Shown: one piece after another, positions 11,901-23,330 of the stretch
Position numbering within the stretch: position 1 is the stretch's first letter
Layout: the number at the start of each line of letters is the position of its first letter
Assembly (NCBI GenBank): GCA_028015205.1
Contig: CM051517.1
Span: 42,171,135-42,235,134 of the forward strand
DNA: 64,000 nt
Direction: 5' to 3'
DNA from: Mytilisepta virgata
Taxonomy: Eukaryota > Mollusca > Bivalvia > Mytilida > Mytilidae
Position numbers and translations under genes: made by a program
The notes under the pieces: generated by a model
Told to the model about the DNA's origin: nothing
The model's input: the letters and a program-made list of their open reading frames with translations, nothing else
The model's database searches: none

Positions 11901-13291
11901 GAACGTTTGTTCTAACTGATTCAAGAATTATGCATAAAAGCCAGATGACCGATACTGTATCTTGTACTATTCCATGAATCGAGCCATCATACATAAAACT
12001 TTACCAGCCAGCCTGAAAAAAATGCCTTTTCAGAAAATTTGAGTGATAATGGGAGATAACTCAAAACTTATCAAAAATCTCTTATCATACGCATGATTGT
12101 ATCTTAATTAAATAAGAATTTTATAAGAGAATGACATTTTTAACTGAAATTTCATTTTCTGTTTTATTTATGAATAATTATATAGAAAAGCAAGGTACGA
12201 CAACTTTTTCGTAATGCTTGAGTTATTTATATTACAGATGAATAATAATAAAATTTCTTATTAGTAAGCTATCGATATCTGCAAATGGATAAACATAACC
12301 TCACATTGAAAAAGAAATGAAAAATAAAGTAAATCTTAGATTCATTAATATTCTGAGTAGTTTTTAGCTCATCTAAAAGGCCATGTGAGCTATTGCCATC
12401 ACTTCGCGTCCGTCGTCTTTTCACATTCCAATCTTATCCAAAACCCCATAGCCAATTGAAGCCAAACTTGGTGGGGATGTTCATTGGATGGTCCTCTACA
12501 CTTTTATGATTTTGGTCATGATCCAAAATTCAACATGTCTGCCAGGGCCATTTATGCACTCGGATTGGCTGAAATTTAAAAAATCTTCTCTAAAACTACA
12601 AAAGCAATTGAATTGTTATATTGCAGGAATGATCCTTACATGGTCCTCTACAAAGGTAATGTTTTTTGTGCCGATCGGATATCCAAGATGGCCGCCACCA
12701 CGGGACACATTTAACATAGGATCCTGGGGGAAATATATACAAACATCTTCTTGTCAGAAACCGTTTGACAGATGTTAGTAATATTATGTCTGAATGATCA
12801 GATAATGGTCCTTAACAAAACTGAGGTTTTTGGTGCCGATCCGAAATCCAAAAACATGGCTGCCAGGGCCGTTTATGCACTCTGACATTTAACATAGGAT
12901 CCTATGGGAAATGCATACAAACATCTTTTTGTCAGAAACCGTTTGACAGATGGAAGTAATATTATGCCTGAATGATCAGCTATTGGTCCTTAGCAAGATG
13001 AATGTTTTTGGTGCTTATCCGAAATTCAGAAACATGACTGCCAGGTACATTTATGCACTCGGATGGCTGAAATGTAAAAAATCTTGTTCTCTGAAACTAC
13101 AAAAGAAATTGAATTGTTATATTGCAGGAATGATCCTTTCGTGGTCCTCTACAAAGTTTGTTTTTTCATCCCGATCTGAAATCCAAGATGGTCGCCACCA
13201 CGGGACATATTTAACATAGTATCCTATGGGAAATACATCCAGAAAGCGTTTGACAGATGGAAGTAATATTATGCCTGAATGATCAGATAAT

Positions 13292-13585
13292 GGAAGAAGT
13301 GGGTTTTACCGCCATTTTTCATTATTTGTTTACGGAAGTGACGTTAGTCACGTGCTGGGACCAGGATGGGTCGTCTGTGAATGAGTAGGCGGAACCGGAC
13401 GTGGTTTGCACACATGCGCAACCGGAAGTGATTGGTTTTCCGCCATTTTCCCATTATTTGCTCACGGAAGTGACGTCAGTCACGTGCCTGGACCCGAATG
13501 TGCCATGCTTGATCAGAATTCGGATTGGATTATCTTCCTTCTCCCGCGCTTCTCGGTCGTCTCTGGGTTTTTCATCGATCTGCTC
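13292..13585 (+). repeat. Outer left inverted-repeat arm with promoter-like motifs
   Basis: It contains two modules: CCGCCATTTT (13310s and 13440s), CGGAAGTGACG (13334 and 13465) and GTCACGTG. These resemble YY1, ETS, CRE and E-box sites as found in animal housekeeping promoters. The partner arm is at 15858-16145. Confidence 0.75.
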
Positions 13586-14111
13586 TTCGTTTGTAGTCTC
13601 TTGCTCCTTCCTTTCTCTTCGCTGCTCCTTGCTGCTCATCGCTACTCATGACTATACTCACGTGCTCATTTCAGTTTTTTTGGTGCTACTTGTCGCTCTT
13701 TTCGCTGCTGCTGCTGCTGCTGTTTGTCATCACCGCTCTTCTCTTGCTAATCGCTGTTCTTCTCTTGCTCTTTGCTGCTGATCGCGACTCATGACTATAC
13801 TCGCGTGCTCATTTCGGTTTTTTTTATGTTGCTGCTAGTGGTGGTCGATTTTCGTTAGTCTAAGATTGGATCTTTGCTAGAGCAGCCTTACATACGGGTC
13901 ATTTGAAATTTCACTCTGCATTTATCCAGGCTTGTGACTGGTTATCATAAGATAGGCTGCATTAACCCTCCCCTATTTTTTAAGGCTACTCTGCATTTGT
14001 CCAGGCTTGTGACTGACTATATATGTATAAACATAATCATATAGGCTACATTAGCCCTCCTTCCCTTTTTTATATTTTTCTGTTTTTCTTTGTAATATGT
14101 TACCTTTAGTT

Positions 14112-14381
14112 TCAATTCCTCCGCCACATAGAGTCATTGCTGTCTTCAGCTGGTGGTGGGTCATAGTCGTTCAATACACGGTTAAGCAGATATTTTCGTT
14201 TTTCTACGGCATATTCCCATGATTCTTTTGATTCATAGTCTTCCTCTTCTCTCAAGCGTTTAGCTGTTTTCTTGATCCTTCTATGTATGGGGTCTTTATT
14301 CATGTCTTGATGCCAGGACATCAGTCCGAGGCAATGATTTTGTATTTCGCCTCTGTATGAGTCAAACATGTCTCTATGCAT
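14112..14381 (-). CDS. Hypothetical ORF inside foldback element
   Basis: An 89-codon ORF, highly charged, with the core KKTAKRLREEEDYESKESWE and the end LNDYDPPPAEDSN. The biased composition and low stop density suggest former coding sequence of the element. The family is not recognised. On the same strand upstream (14500-14600) another frame reads an acidic stretch (EEDSTEDSDSVSDTTTEADH), so a longer gene may have broken up. Confidence 0.35.
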   Translation of the reverse strand: MHRDMFDSYRGEIQNHCLGLMSWHQDMNKDPIHRRIKKTAKRLREEEDYESKESWEYAVEKRKYLLNRVLNDYDPPPAEDSNDSMWRRN

Positions 14382-14686
14382 TGTCTTCTTAAATTCCGGC
14401 TTCGATCGGGTCGTTTACTGTCTGTGAGTATTCCGGTTGATGTACTTGAAATGTTCTATTCAAAATAACATCCCATGGAGACTATCCGCATTGCTCTTCG
14501 GAGTCTTCGTTGGATCCATGGTCACTATTTTTTTTCCGATTCCTCGTGATCGGCTTCTGTTGTGGTGTCTGAGACTGAATCACTATCTTCTGTTGAATCC
14601 TCTTCCATACCGTGTGCATTCTTGTTTTGTCGCTCAAGGTTGAAGTTTCGCTTGGACTGGTATCCAAATATGTCACAGGTATACAT

Positions 14687-15010
14687 TTAAGACGTCTTTC
14701 TTTCCTGGGATTCGATAGTCGACTGAGCTCCGGTTGTCCTGCAATTGCTTATATTAACTACACGTTCCTCAACGGCTTGTTGATTCATACACAAACGTTT
14801 GGTAAAATATTCGGTTCGAGATTGTTGCCGTTCAGATTTCACTCTTCTGATGAGACCTCTATTAAGTCTTTTCCATTCGTTGTCAATCCTGATATATCCC
14901 TTGCAGGTATTCATGTTTTTGTAGAATTCAACAAAGCTCTTGTACATTTCTTGTTTGGATTCGTTTTGCTGGGCCCCAGTAGTGTTTTCCAGCCGTTTGG
15001 TTTTCCTTTC
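14687..15010 (-). pseudogene. Inverted, degraded copy of zinc-finger-like ORF
   Basis: It reads FVEFYKNMNTCKGYIRIDNE, then WKRLNR, on the minus strand. This matches the + strand ORF at 15038-15376, but with the first CxxC pair deleted and the second Cys changed to Tyr. Downstream sequence differs. The two copies form an inverted pair around 15015-15110. Confidence 0.5.
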
Positions 15011-15037
15011 GTTTAAGGAAATCGAAAACGCCTCCCG

Positions 15038-15376
15038 ATGATTTATTGGTTCGAACCTGCTAGATATTTAATACCTGTGGATCTTTCTAACGCCAAAGCA
15101 AAACCAGAAAGGAAAAGGAAAAGGAAAATACTTCTGACCAAAGTGACGAGAACCAAACGGCTGGAAAACACAAGTGGGGGACCCAGCAAAGTGGATCCAA
15201 ACAAGAAATGTACAAAGTGTCAAATGAATAAGAGCTTTACTGAATTCTACAAAAACATGAATATCTGCAAAGGATGTATCAGGATTGAAAACGAGTGGAA
15301 AAGACTTAATAGACCCCTCATCAGCGAAGAGAAAGGAAGGAGCAAGAGACGAAGAGCAGCAGGGAGCAAGAGATGA
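15038..15376 (+). CDS. Small Lys-rich ORF with CxxC...CxxC motif in foldback element
   Basis: The ORF has 112 codons. A basic N-terminal part (KPERKRKRK) precedes KCTKCQMNKSFTEFYKNMNI, then CKGCIRIENEWKRLNR, which looks like a four-Cys zinc-binding knuckle. The last residues run into the simple-sequence inner arm. Function unknown; a DNA-binding role for the element's protein is a guess. The start codon is not certain, and the Cys motif, not the ORF length, is the reason to report it. Confidence 0.4.
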   Translation: MIYWFEPARYLIPVDLSNAKAKPERKRKRKILLTKVTRTKRLENTSGGPSKVDPNKKCTKCQMNKSFTEFYKNMNICKGCIRIENEWKRLNRPLISEEKGRSKRRRAAGSKR

Positions 15377-15857
15377 GTAGCGATGATCAGCAGGGAGCAA
15401 GAGAAGAGCAGCGATGACAAACATCAACAAGCAGCAGGAGCAGCAACAGCAGCGAAAACAGCGACAAGTAGCACCAAAAAAACCGAAATGAGCACATGAG
15501 TATAGTCATGAGTAGTGATGAGCAGCAAGGAGCAGCGAAGAACAAGAGAAGAGCAAGAGAAGAGCAGTGCAATGAGCAGCGAAGAGCAGCATAGAGCAAT
15601 GAAATGGAACACCGTTGCTAAGGTGGTTGCTAAGGAAACCCCTCCATTGATCTAATGGTGACAGCATCACTTGTAGGTAAGGGGACGTAATCCAATCCTA
15701 TCTTTGGTTCCTCCTTGAACGAAAGGAAAACATCACCCGCTATTATAAACGCAGGATAAGGGGAGATAATCCAACAGTACTTCTCTACTTCGTATTCTCT
15801 CGAACTTCGACATAACAGTGAATGTATCAGTCCCTAGAGACCCTTACACTATACAGA

Positions 15858-16145
15858 TCGATGAAAGACCCAGAGACGAAGGAGAAGCTCGGGAAAAGGG
15901 AGATAATCCAATCCGAATTCTGGTCAAGCATGGCACATCCGGGTCCCAGCACGTGACTGACGTCACTTCCGCAAGCAGATAATGGGAAAATGGCGGGAAA
16001 ACCCACTAATTCCGATTGTGCATGCGTGCACACCACGTCCGGTTCCGCCTACACATGCGCAGACGACACATCCTGGTCCCAGCACCTGACTAACGTCACT
16101 TCCGTAAACAAATAAAGAAAAATGGCGGAAAATTCCACTTCTTCC
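15858..16145 (-). repeat. Outer right inverted-repeat arm
   Basis: It is the reverse complement of the left arm with scattered substitutions, including CACGTGACTGACGTCACTTCC and GAAAAATGGCGG. It keeps both promoter-like modules. Confidence 0.75.
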
Positions 16146-17140
16146 TGTGACGTCACAGCTGAACTTAGTTTAACATAGGACACTAGTGGAAAATTCATTA
16201 AAAAATCTTCTTGTCTTAAATCACTAAGCCAATTGCAAAAAGACTTGGCACCAGTGGATGGTCCTCTTTCAGAATTGTGTCTGACGGCCTGGGTGGCCGC
16301 CACTGCTGAACTTAGTTTAACATAGGGCCGTATGGGAAAATTTAATGTGCAGATCATCATACCTGAAAGATGTCTGAAACTTCAGAGCCAGTTGGAACCA
16401 AACTGGGCAGAAATGGTCCTTAAATGGTCCTTTTTCAGAATTGTGTCCGATTACCCAGAATGTGAACCACGATGGCCGCCACAGACGAACTTAGTTAAAC
16501 ATAGAACCCAAAGGGAAAATTCATTAAAAAATCTTCTTGTCTGAAACCACTAAACCAATTGGAACAAAAGTTGACCTGGAATGTCAACAAAGATGGTCGT
16601 CACAGCTAAACTTAGTGTAACATAGGACACTAGGGGAAAAGTCATTAAATAATATTCTTGTCTTAAATCACTAAGCCAATTGCAACCAGACTTGGCACAA
16701 ATAGATGGTCCTCTTTCAGAATTGTGTCTGGTGACCTGGATGGCCGCCACTGCTGAACTTAGTTTAACTTAGGACCCTTTGGGAAAATTCATTTAAATAT
16801 CTTCTTATATGAGACCATTTGGTCAATTGGGACTAGACTTGGCAGCAATGGACATTGCATAGTCCCCTTTTAAATGTGTGTCTGTTGACCTAGCCTGTCA
16901 ATCAAGATGGCCATCAAAGCTGAACTTAGTTCAACATAGGACCCTATGGGAAAATTTAATGTGCAGATCATCATACCTAAAACTTAACCATTTGGAACCA
17001 AACTAATGGCAGCAATGGTCCTCTTTCAGAATTGTGTTTGATAACATTGAATGTCAACTAAGATGGCTACCACACCCTAACTTTGTTTAAAATTGTACTT
17101 ATGGGAAAACCAGTGAAGATAAATTTTCATCCCTGCTGAA

Positions 17141-17580
17141 GGTGAACAAGTTAAATCCAGGTGAGCGATATAGGATCTTGAGAGCTTCTAGTTTTGGCAA
17201 AACTCCTAATGCAAAAGGGGCTTTGAACAGGGGGGTCTCGTTTAACGCTATACGGCAATATGAAGCGAGGGTCTGGGAATCTGGAACTTGGTTTATTTTA
17301 ATTAATGCCCTTTGCCTGGGCTACTTTCCATACGAGGCCCACAAGATGGAGTCTGGGAAGGGTGAACAAATTAAATCCAGGTGAGCGATACAGGATCTTG
17401 AGAGCTTCTAGTTTTGGCAAAACTCCCAATGCAAAAGGGGCTGGGAAGGGGGTGTCTCGTTTAACGCTATACGGCAATATGAAGCGAGGGTCTGGGAATC
17501 TGGTACTTGGTTTATTTTAATTAATGCCCATTGCCTGGGCTACTTTCCATATGAGACCCACAAGATGGAGTCTGAGCAAG
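17141..17580 (+). repeat. 220-bp tandem repeat, two units, each with an F1 5' end
   Basis: Unit 1 starts at 17141 and unit 2 at 17361 (GGTGAACAA, then TTAAATCCAGGTGAGCGATA). Each holds the F1 terminal hairpin region (GATCTTGAGAGCTTCTAGTT) plus about 165 bp of flank. Decayed further units continue to about 17860 (AATATGAAGCGAGGGTCT, CATATGAGG). An inverted piece lies at 17878-17990. Confidence 0.85.
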
Positions 17581-18544
17581 TCTCATAGTAACCTTTGGAG
17601 ACTCTTTTTTTTTCTTTTTTTAGGGGGGGGGGGGGGTGCTCCTTTAACGCCGATGATACGGCAATATGAAGCGAGGGTCTAGGGGTTCTGAAACTTAGTT
17701 TATTTTAATGCACACAGGCTGTGATACTTTCCATATGAGGTCCACAAGATGGGGAAACCGTTTAGTAATTCTGGGTAAGTCTCATAGTAACCCTCGGAGA
17801 CACGTTTTGGGGATGTTGTGATACGAGAGTGTAGGGATTCTGGAAGTTAGTTTATTTTAATGCACATATGCAAAAAATGAGTCTCCGAGGGTTGCCAAGA
17901 GACTTGCACAGAATTACCCGGGTGTTTTCTCACCTTGGGCCTCATATGGAAAGTAGCTAAGCCTATGTGTATTAAAATAATTTTTATTATGTAGAAAAGA
18001 GAAATATAAAAGTTATAAAAGTCCGTAAAATCGAAATCCAAAGCCAAGACAAGCTCATGAGAATGGAGCATAACAAACAAATGCCAATAAGATACATGTA
18101 CAGCTAAAAGAATAAAAAGACATAATAAACTAGACAGAATTAAAACAAGAAACTAAAGCATTAGCAATGTGATCTCGCACTAAAAACCGGGAATGTTATC
18201 GGATGCTCCTGAAGGGTAAGCACGTCCTGCTGCGTTAACGGCACCCGTCCCATTGCAGTATCAAGTAAGGTGTCAATTCCAGAAGGACGTGAAATCTAAC
18301 TGAAGATATTGGCCAATCAATTCGTGATGACGACCGTAAAAATTTTTGACTGATGAATTTAACAATGCATAAACATATCCCTGTTTAGAAAATTATGTGA
18401 CAGCGGTACAATCCGATACGATATTTTTTGAAAACCAGTGTTTCTCGCTTCAATGAAAATTCAGAATAAGCACCACTTGAACATTTAAGCAAGGATTCTT
18501 GTAACTTTTTATAGCCTAGAAAAGTAAATGCCTGACATGTCTTA

Positions 18545-18812
18545 TCGATTTCAGAGGGACCACGTACAACGAACCACTTGGAAGGATGGCACAGAAAACT
18601 TAAGAAACTCGTAAACCACGCACACCCAAACATCTACGCCCTAATAGACCTACTTCAGATTGCAGCAGGAGGAACTCAGCGACCACAACTTAACAAGTAT
18701 AGGAACATCAACAACAGACTTTCCACCCTTAAGCACCGTTTTTTTGCAACAGGAACTTACCGTACAAGAGTTTGCCGACCAAGCCAGCTTTCTTCTCCAC
18801 ATGGATAACTGA
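18545..18812 (+). pseudogene. MULE-like transposase C-terminal fragment
   Basis: It reads PRTTNHLEGWHRKLKKLVNH, then AHPNIYALIDLLQ. This matches my memory of the (R)TNN-EGWHxxLK region near the C terminus of MULE/FLYWCH-associated transposases. A frameshift near 18755 restores a sensible end (LTVQEFADQASFLLHMDN) and a TGA at 18810-18812. It has no upstream catalytic part here, so it is a dead remnant. Confidence 0.55.
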
Positions 18813-19086
18813 CGAAGTCATATCTTAAGAAATTGTAGATACTTGATTTACAGCATATGAATGTTTGTGTATATTATTACATATTTTGTTTTATGTCCTT
18901 TTTGTGTTGTTTCTGTTAAAATGAAATGAAAATTAATGTTGTCTTTTTATTTATTGAATATACTTGCTTCTTGATAATTAAATAAATTGTTTTGTGCTGC
19001 TTGTGTTAAAACGAAAAACGATTTAATGTTGTACGTTTATTTATTTAATATTTGCTAATCAAATAAAGTTAAGACTTTTATGTATA
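18813..19086. other. AT-rich tail after transposase fragment
   Basis: Two similar stretches (TTGTGTTGTTTCTGTTAAAA at about 18902 and TTGTGCTGCTTGTGTTAAAA at about 18992) suggest a short, decayed tandem duplication, possibly the element's 3' UTR. Confidence 0.35.
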
Positions 19087-19098
19087 TTTCAATAATGG

Positions 19099-19454
19099 AT
19101 GATGGATGAATTATTGTTTAACGTCCAGAGGCAACCAGGTGCATATCAGGACGAGAACATGTTGATACGATAATGAATATGATCTCTGCTTTGTACTAGA
19201 CCGACACGCTAAGTCGGATTTTTAATGTGCTAGTTCACGAGGTAACTGTCCGCAGGAAGACATATCACCTCACTCGGACACATTATACTGACTCCGAGCC
19301 GACCAGTCTTTGCTCTTACTCCTAGATGCCGCGTGCTTGGCGGAGAAGCAGCAAATACCAGTTTTAATGTCTTTGGTTTGACCCGGCCGGGGATCGAACC
19401 CGCGACCTTCCGCACTCGGGGCGAGCACGCTACCACGAGACCACCGAGGCGGTC
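19099..19454 (-). repeat. tRNA-derived SINE, full copy with 12-bp target duplication
   Basis: On the minus strand the head reads TGGTCTCGTGGTAGCGTG (A-box-like) and GGTTCGATCCC (B box, plus-strand 19390-19400). A body conserved between copies follows, then a 3' end with GGACGTTAAACAATAATTCA. TTTCAATAATGG flanks both sides (19087-19098 and 19455-19466). It resembles the bivalve/metazoan SINE families with a conserved central domain. It is not a functional tRNA gene. Confidence 0.9.
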
Positions 19455-19466
19455 TTTCAATAATGG

Positions 19467-19884
19467 CTCAATTACACAGATTGCACTGTACAAGTAATTA
19501 CAGGTAAGGTAAATTTACTACTGTATAAACATATAATTAAAGTGGGAGAAACGCCACCAAAACACACCACTTCCAATGTCCAAGTCCTAGCCATATCTTT
19601 GAATTATTTCAGTTTTTGATAATTTTTTATTAAGTTTTTTATCGTTATGTCATGTATGTATAACGATACAAGATAATGATTTTTAAAAATACTCCGTGAT
19701 TCCTACTAATTAAAACCAAACTTTGGTGGATCGAATCATACTAAGGTGGTCTCCTTTCAAAAGTGTGTCTGGAGGTCTGGACTTTAAAACAATATGGCTA
19801 CCGTTACCAATGATAGCAAAGAAAAATCTTCTCTCCTGACACTTTATGGATAATTAATTTCTCAAGCAGTGTTTAAAACTTATT
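19467..19884. other. Spacer with decayed F1-like fragments
   Basis: AAACCAAACTTTGGTGG, GTGTGTCTGGAGGTCTGG and CAATATGGCTACC match F1 tandem-unit vocabulary. No gene is seen. Confidence 0.4.
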
Positions 19885-21210
19885 AACTAGAGGCTCTCAA
19901 GAGCCTGTGTCGCTCACCTGTATCTACTGTGGTTTTTGAAATCATGTAAAATAAGGTTAAAATCATAATGAAAAGCATTAATAAATTGCTTCGCTGAGCG
20001 CAGCTGGATACGACCACAGAGGTCCAACCCTGAACAGTTGGGGCAAAAATTGGCACAATATTCGCGCTTGATACAGGTCTGAATTTGGATTGTAATTAAA
20101 TATTTGACACATAATAGGTTTCTGACACAGAATAACTGTAGTCAAAGAACTTAGAATTGGTCATATGATTTGAATTTATATTTAATTTTTTGCCCTTTGT
20201 GCAATACAATATGCTGTTGAACCCCCCCCCCCCCCCAAAAAAAAAAAATTAAAAAAATTACCCCTCTTTTTGCTTTTCTGCAATACACTATGTTGTTGTG
20301 TATTGACCCCCCCCCCCCCCCCAAAAAAAAAAAATTATTGTACCCCGCTTTTTTTTTGGCATAAAAAAAACATTTGAAGAAATTTTCTTTTTAGTTTCTG
20401 AATCTGAAATGAGAAAAAATTGCCCCCACCCCCTCAATTTCTTATTAACCCCCCTAAAAAAATTTCACCCCCCCCCCCCTTTTTTCCCTTTTTCAAAAAA
20501 AAATCTTTCCTTCAAGATATGGTCATAATCCCTATTCAAATTTCTCATGGAGTTTGCAAACATAATTACCCGTTTAAATACATCATAAAAGTCTTAAAAT
20601 AGAAAATGACATATGGCTAAAATTAATATTAATTAATACTAACTTCTAAAAATAAATTTACAGCTATAAATCACCCCAAGACAATCTACATTTCTTGATA
20701 CATAATTTACAAGCAGTGTAAGGGAGGTAATCGAATCATACACGACATTTTACTTTAAATGTGTTTGGATTACCCCCCTTACACCAAGATAACAACCAAA
20801 AACTGCAAAATTTACTAAAATTTACCAATTCAGGGACAGCAACCCAACAACGGGTTGTCTGATTCGTCTGAAATTTTCAGGGAAGATAGATCTTAAGCTG
20901 ATGAACATTTTTATCCCTGTCAAATTTACTCTAAATACTTTAATTTCAGAGATACAAGCCAAAAACTGCATTTACCCCCTATGTTCTATTTTTAGCCTTG
21001 GCGGCCATGTTGATTGGCGGGCGGGGTGGTCGGACACATTTTTTAAACTAGATACCCCAATGATGATTGTGGCCAAGTTTGGTTACATTTGGCCCAGCAG
21101 TTTAAGAGGAGAAGAGTTTTGTGAAAGTTAACAGACGACGACGACGACGGACGACGGACGCCAAGTGATGAGAAAAGTTCACTTGACCTTTCAGGTCAGG
21201 TGAGCTAAAA
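19885..21210 (+). mobile_element. F1 element with nested insertion of an F2 end
   Basis: It starts AACTAGAGGCTCTCAAGAGC (stem AGGCTCT/AGAGCCT) and CGCTCACCTG. It ends GACGACGGACGCCAAGTGA, then a hairpin around TTCACTTGACC/GGTCAGGTGAG and CTAAAA. At about 19981 it is broken by sequence like the start of family F2 (TTGCTTCGCTGAGCGCAGC, then ACCCTGAACAGTTGGGGC). Low-complexity C/A runs follow, and F1 text resumes after about 20780. Confidence 0.8.
20222..20480. repeat. Low-complexity cluster with poly(C)-poly(A) junctions
   Basis: Runs of about 16 C followed at once by about 12 A occur at about 20222 and 20307, and a C-run followed by T at about 20467. They divide two similar pieces (GCAATACAATATGCTGTTG and GCAATACACTATGTTGTTG), so this may be a decayed tandem unit. 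Confidence 0.7.
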
Positions 21211-21349
21211 ATGTATAAGTTTTACCAATACTTATCAATATAAGAATATACTTACAAAATAGTGTGTACTTTCAGGACATTTTCCATCCTAAAAATGATA
21301 ACTTTTCATACATATCTCTGTCCTTTAGATGGCATTTGGTCATTTTGAC

Positions 21350-22235
21350 ATTTTTATACGACCGCAAATATTTGTGATATAAATGATATTTTACAACAAT
21401 GACCCCATAAGAAATACAGGTTGGGATTGATTCTGGAAATATGCCCCCCCCCCTTTTTCCGGTTTTTTTGTGGGGGTCATTAAGGGTTTTTTTTATAATT
21501 TTGGTGTAACTTTTTAAATTTTTGTCCGATTTTTTATATGATTGTCTTATAATGTTACTTGATAAAAATGAAAAACACCTCTGTCATATCCCTTTTCATT
21601 ATCTTTTATCCTTAAAGAGGTCGTAATAAAAGGACACACTTTAATTTCCGAAACTTTTTTATTTCTTAGCCGAATTTTGATGGGTTTTTATCAAATTGTT
21701 TGTCATAAGAAATACAATAAAAGTTACTCAAGGTATTTTTGTGTTACTTTTGTCGTTGCAGAGATGTAAAGGGCCAAGATTGGTCATCTTGGAGATCACA
21801 TAAAATTTGTATTTTTCATCGAATTTTAACGGTGATGTTTCTTTTAATTCATCTTGATGAGTGTTTCCAGTAGAATGTCAACAGATTTTTTCTATCTTTT
21901 ACGATTTTTGAGATAGAATGGGTTAAAAGGGCCAAAAAAGCAATATGTGTCTTGATATATGTATTTTTTTTTTTGCATCCAATTTTAATGGGGATTTTTT
22001 CTTTAAATTCACTTTGATGGGTGCTTTCATTGGCAAATTGGTTTCTGTCTTTTATTTTTGTTACTGAGATATAAGGGGTTAAAATTAGCACTTTTGGATG
22101 AAACATAATTTTTTTTATTCTTCATCCTATTTCAGTTGAGATTTTTTCTTTCAATTCATCTTGATGACTAATTTGGTCGTTTGTTAAATTATTTTTACTG
22201 TCCTTTGCAGTTCTTGATATACCGGGGGGTTAAAG
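21350..22235 (+). repeat. Interspersed repeat, a copy related to 52340-52985
   Basis: It begins TTTTTATACGACCGCAAATA, then ACAGGTTGGGATTGATTCTGG, a C-run and TGGGGGTCATTAAGGGTTT. The block is matched in inverse orientation near 52980-52790. Internally, roughly 120-150 bp units recur with AATTCATCTTGATGRGTGYTT and a TTTTTGAGATATA-like phrase. Confidence 0.65.
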
Positions 22236-23330
22236 GTTCCATGGTATCATGCTGTGTTTAGCGAAGCAACGAAGCCATTTACTGAATTTGATCTTTACAT
22301 TTTGGAAAATTGTTTTGGTTTTCAATATTCTAGACCATGAGCACAACTGATGAGTCGTAAATTGACGATATTGTGCATCAAAATTGGTATCAAAGAATTT
22401 GATTTTTTTTATATAATTAATTAAAATCTGTTAACATTTCGAAATGATGAAACCATATTGTACGTCGATAGATACGATTATTTATCTGATGTGCAAAAAA
22501 GTCTTACCCTTTTGGTCATTTTGGCATTTTTGAATTTGCTCTTCAACTATTTGTATTTCATCATTTTAATGCCTTGAGCACAACTCATCTTGTGCATCAA
22601 AATTGGTATCAAAGAATTTTATTTTTACTACTGGACTGGTGGAATCAAAGTCTCCGAGAGTATCCCCAGCTCAGTTGCTAGTATTTCGATACTTGCCCAA
22701 AAAGGATACATAAAATTTACTGTCACAAAATTTGTGAAAACTAATAAGTATCTCCCTCCCTTTTGGCTTTACGCCTTTTAATCATTTTGGCATGTTTGAA
22801 TTTCCTCTTCAACCTTTCGGATTGTTGTTTTGGTTTTCAACATTTTATGCCTTGAGCACAACTGATGAGTGGTAAATCGACGAATTGTGCACACCTTACA
22901 ACATGCATCGTTACCAGAATTGACGTCCTCTTATGTCTGTAACTTTTATAATATACCCTGTGAGATGGACAAACCACGTCTTTAAGAAGTGAGTACATTA
23001 TGACGCAGGTATATCATATTCCCTGTTAAATTAATTCAAATATTTCAATCCGTAAGTTCATTTAAATGAACCCTCTAAACATTAGCAAACAGTGATTAAT
23101 ACACGGTTATTAATTTGGTGATATTTAAACAAAGTATGCAAATTTTATATAAATATGATTAAAAATCTGCCACAGAAGTTATTAAATAAGCAATAATTTT
23201 CACAGGTATAATCAATAAACACAATAACAATTGCAATAATGGCAAATTTTAGCTTATATCTTATACTTTTTATTTTTTTATATAATGTTTCATTTAAAAA
23301 GGGGGGAATTATTATCTAGCTTTAAAAGTT
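22236..23330. repeat. Decayed repeat region with recurring block
   Basis: The phrase TTTGGTTTTCAAYATT, then CCTTGAGCACAACTGATGAG and an ATTGTGCA end, occurs near 22315 and 22830, with a shorter piece at about 22570. A weak relative sits near 49550. The rest is AT-rich with no gene. Confidence 0.5.

Larger units (their letters stand above)
13292..16145. mobile_element. 2.85-kb foldback element with long inverted repeats
   Basis: The ends are GGAAGAAGTGG and CCACTTCTTCC. The outer arms 13292-13585 and about 15858-16145 are inverted copies with high identity. Inner arms rich in GCTGCT/CTCTTGCTC (about 13590-13850 and 15340-15610) are also inverted. A third inverted pair, 14845-15015 against about 15110-15335, carries a small zinc-finger-like ORF. 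Each outer arm holds two tandem copies of a module with CCGCCATTTT, CGGAAGTGACGT(T/C)A and TCACGTG. No clear target-site duplication was found. The class (foldback or other TIR element) is uncertain. Confidence 0.75.
12360..17193 (-). mobile_element. F1 tandem-repeat element, split by a nested foldback element
   Basis: The left edge TTTTTAGCTCATCTAAAAGG, then CATGTGAGCT and CACTTCGCGTCCGTCGTC, is the reverse complement of the F1 3' end. The right edge AGGTGAGCGATATAGGATC, then TTGAGAGCTTCTAGTT, is the reverse complement of the F1 5' end. Tandem units with GGTCCTC, AAGATGGCCGCCA and TTTAACATAGGACC lie on both sides of 13292-16145. So one F1 copy was interrupted by the foldback element. Confidence 0.7.

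Noticed and set aside
13401..13781. 126-codon ORF with Ser/Cys/Ala-rich C terminus
   Set aside because: It reads across the inverted-repeat arm into the simple GCTGCT tract and has matching frames in the inverted arm; composition is explained by the repeat.
19380..19454. tRNA-like sequence with A and B boxes
   Set aside because: It is the head of a SINE with target duplications, repeated at 35994-36340; no proper acceptor stem.
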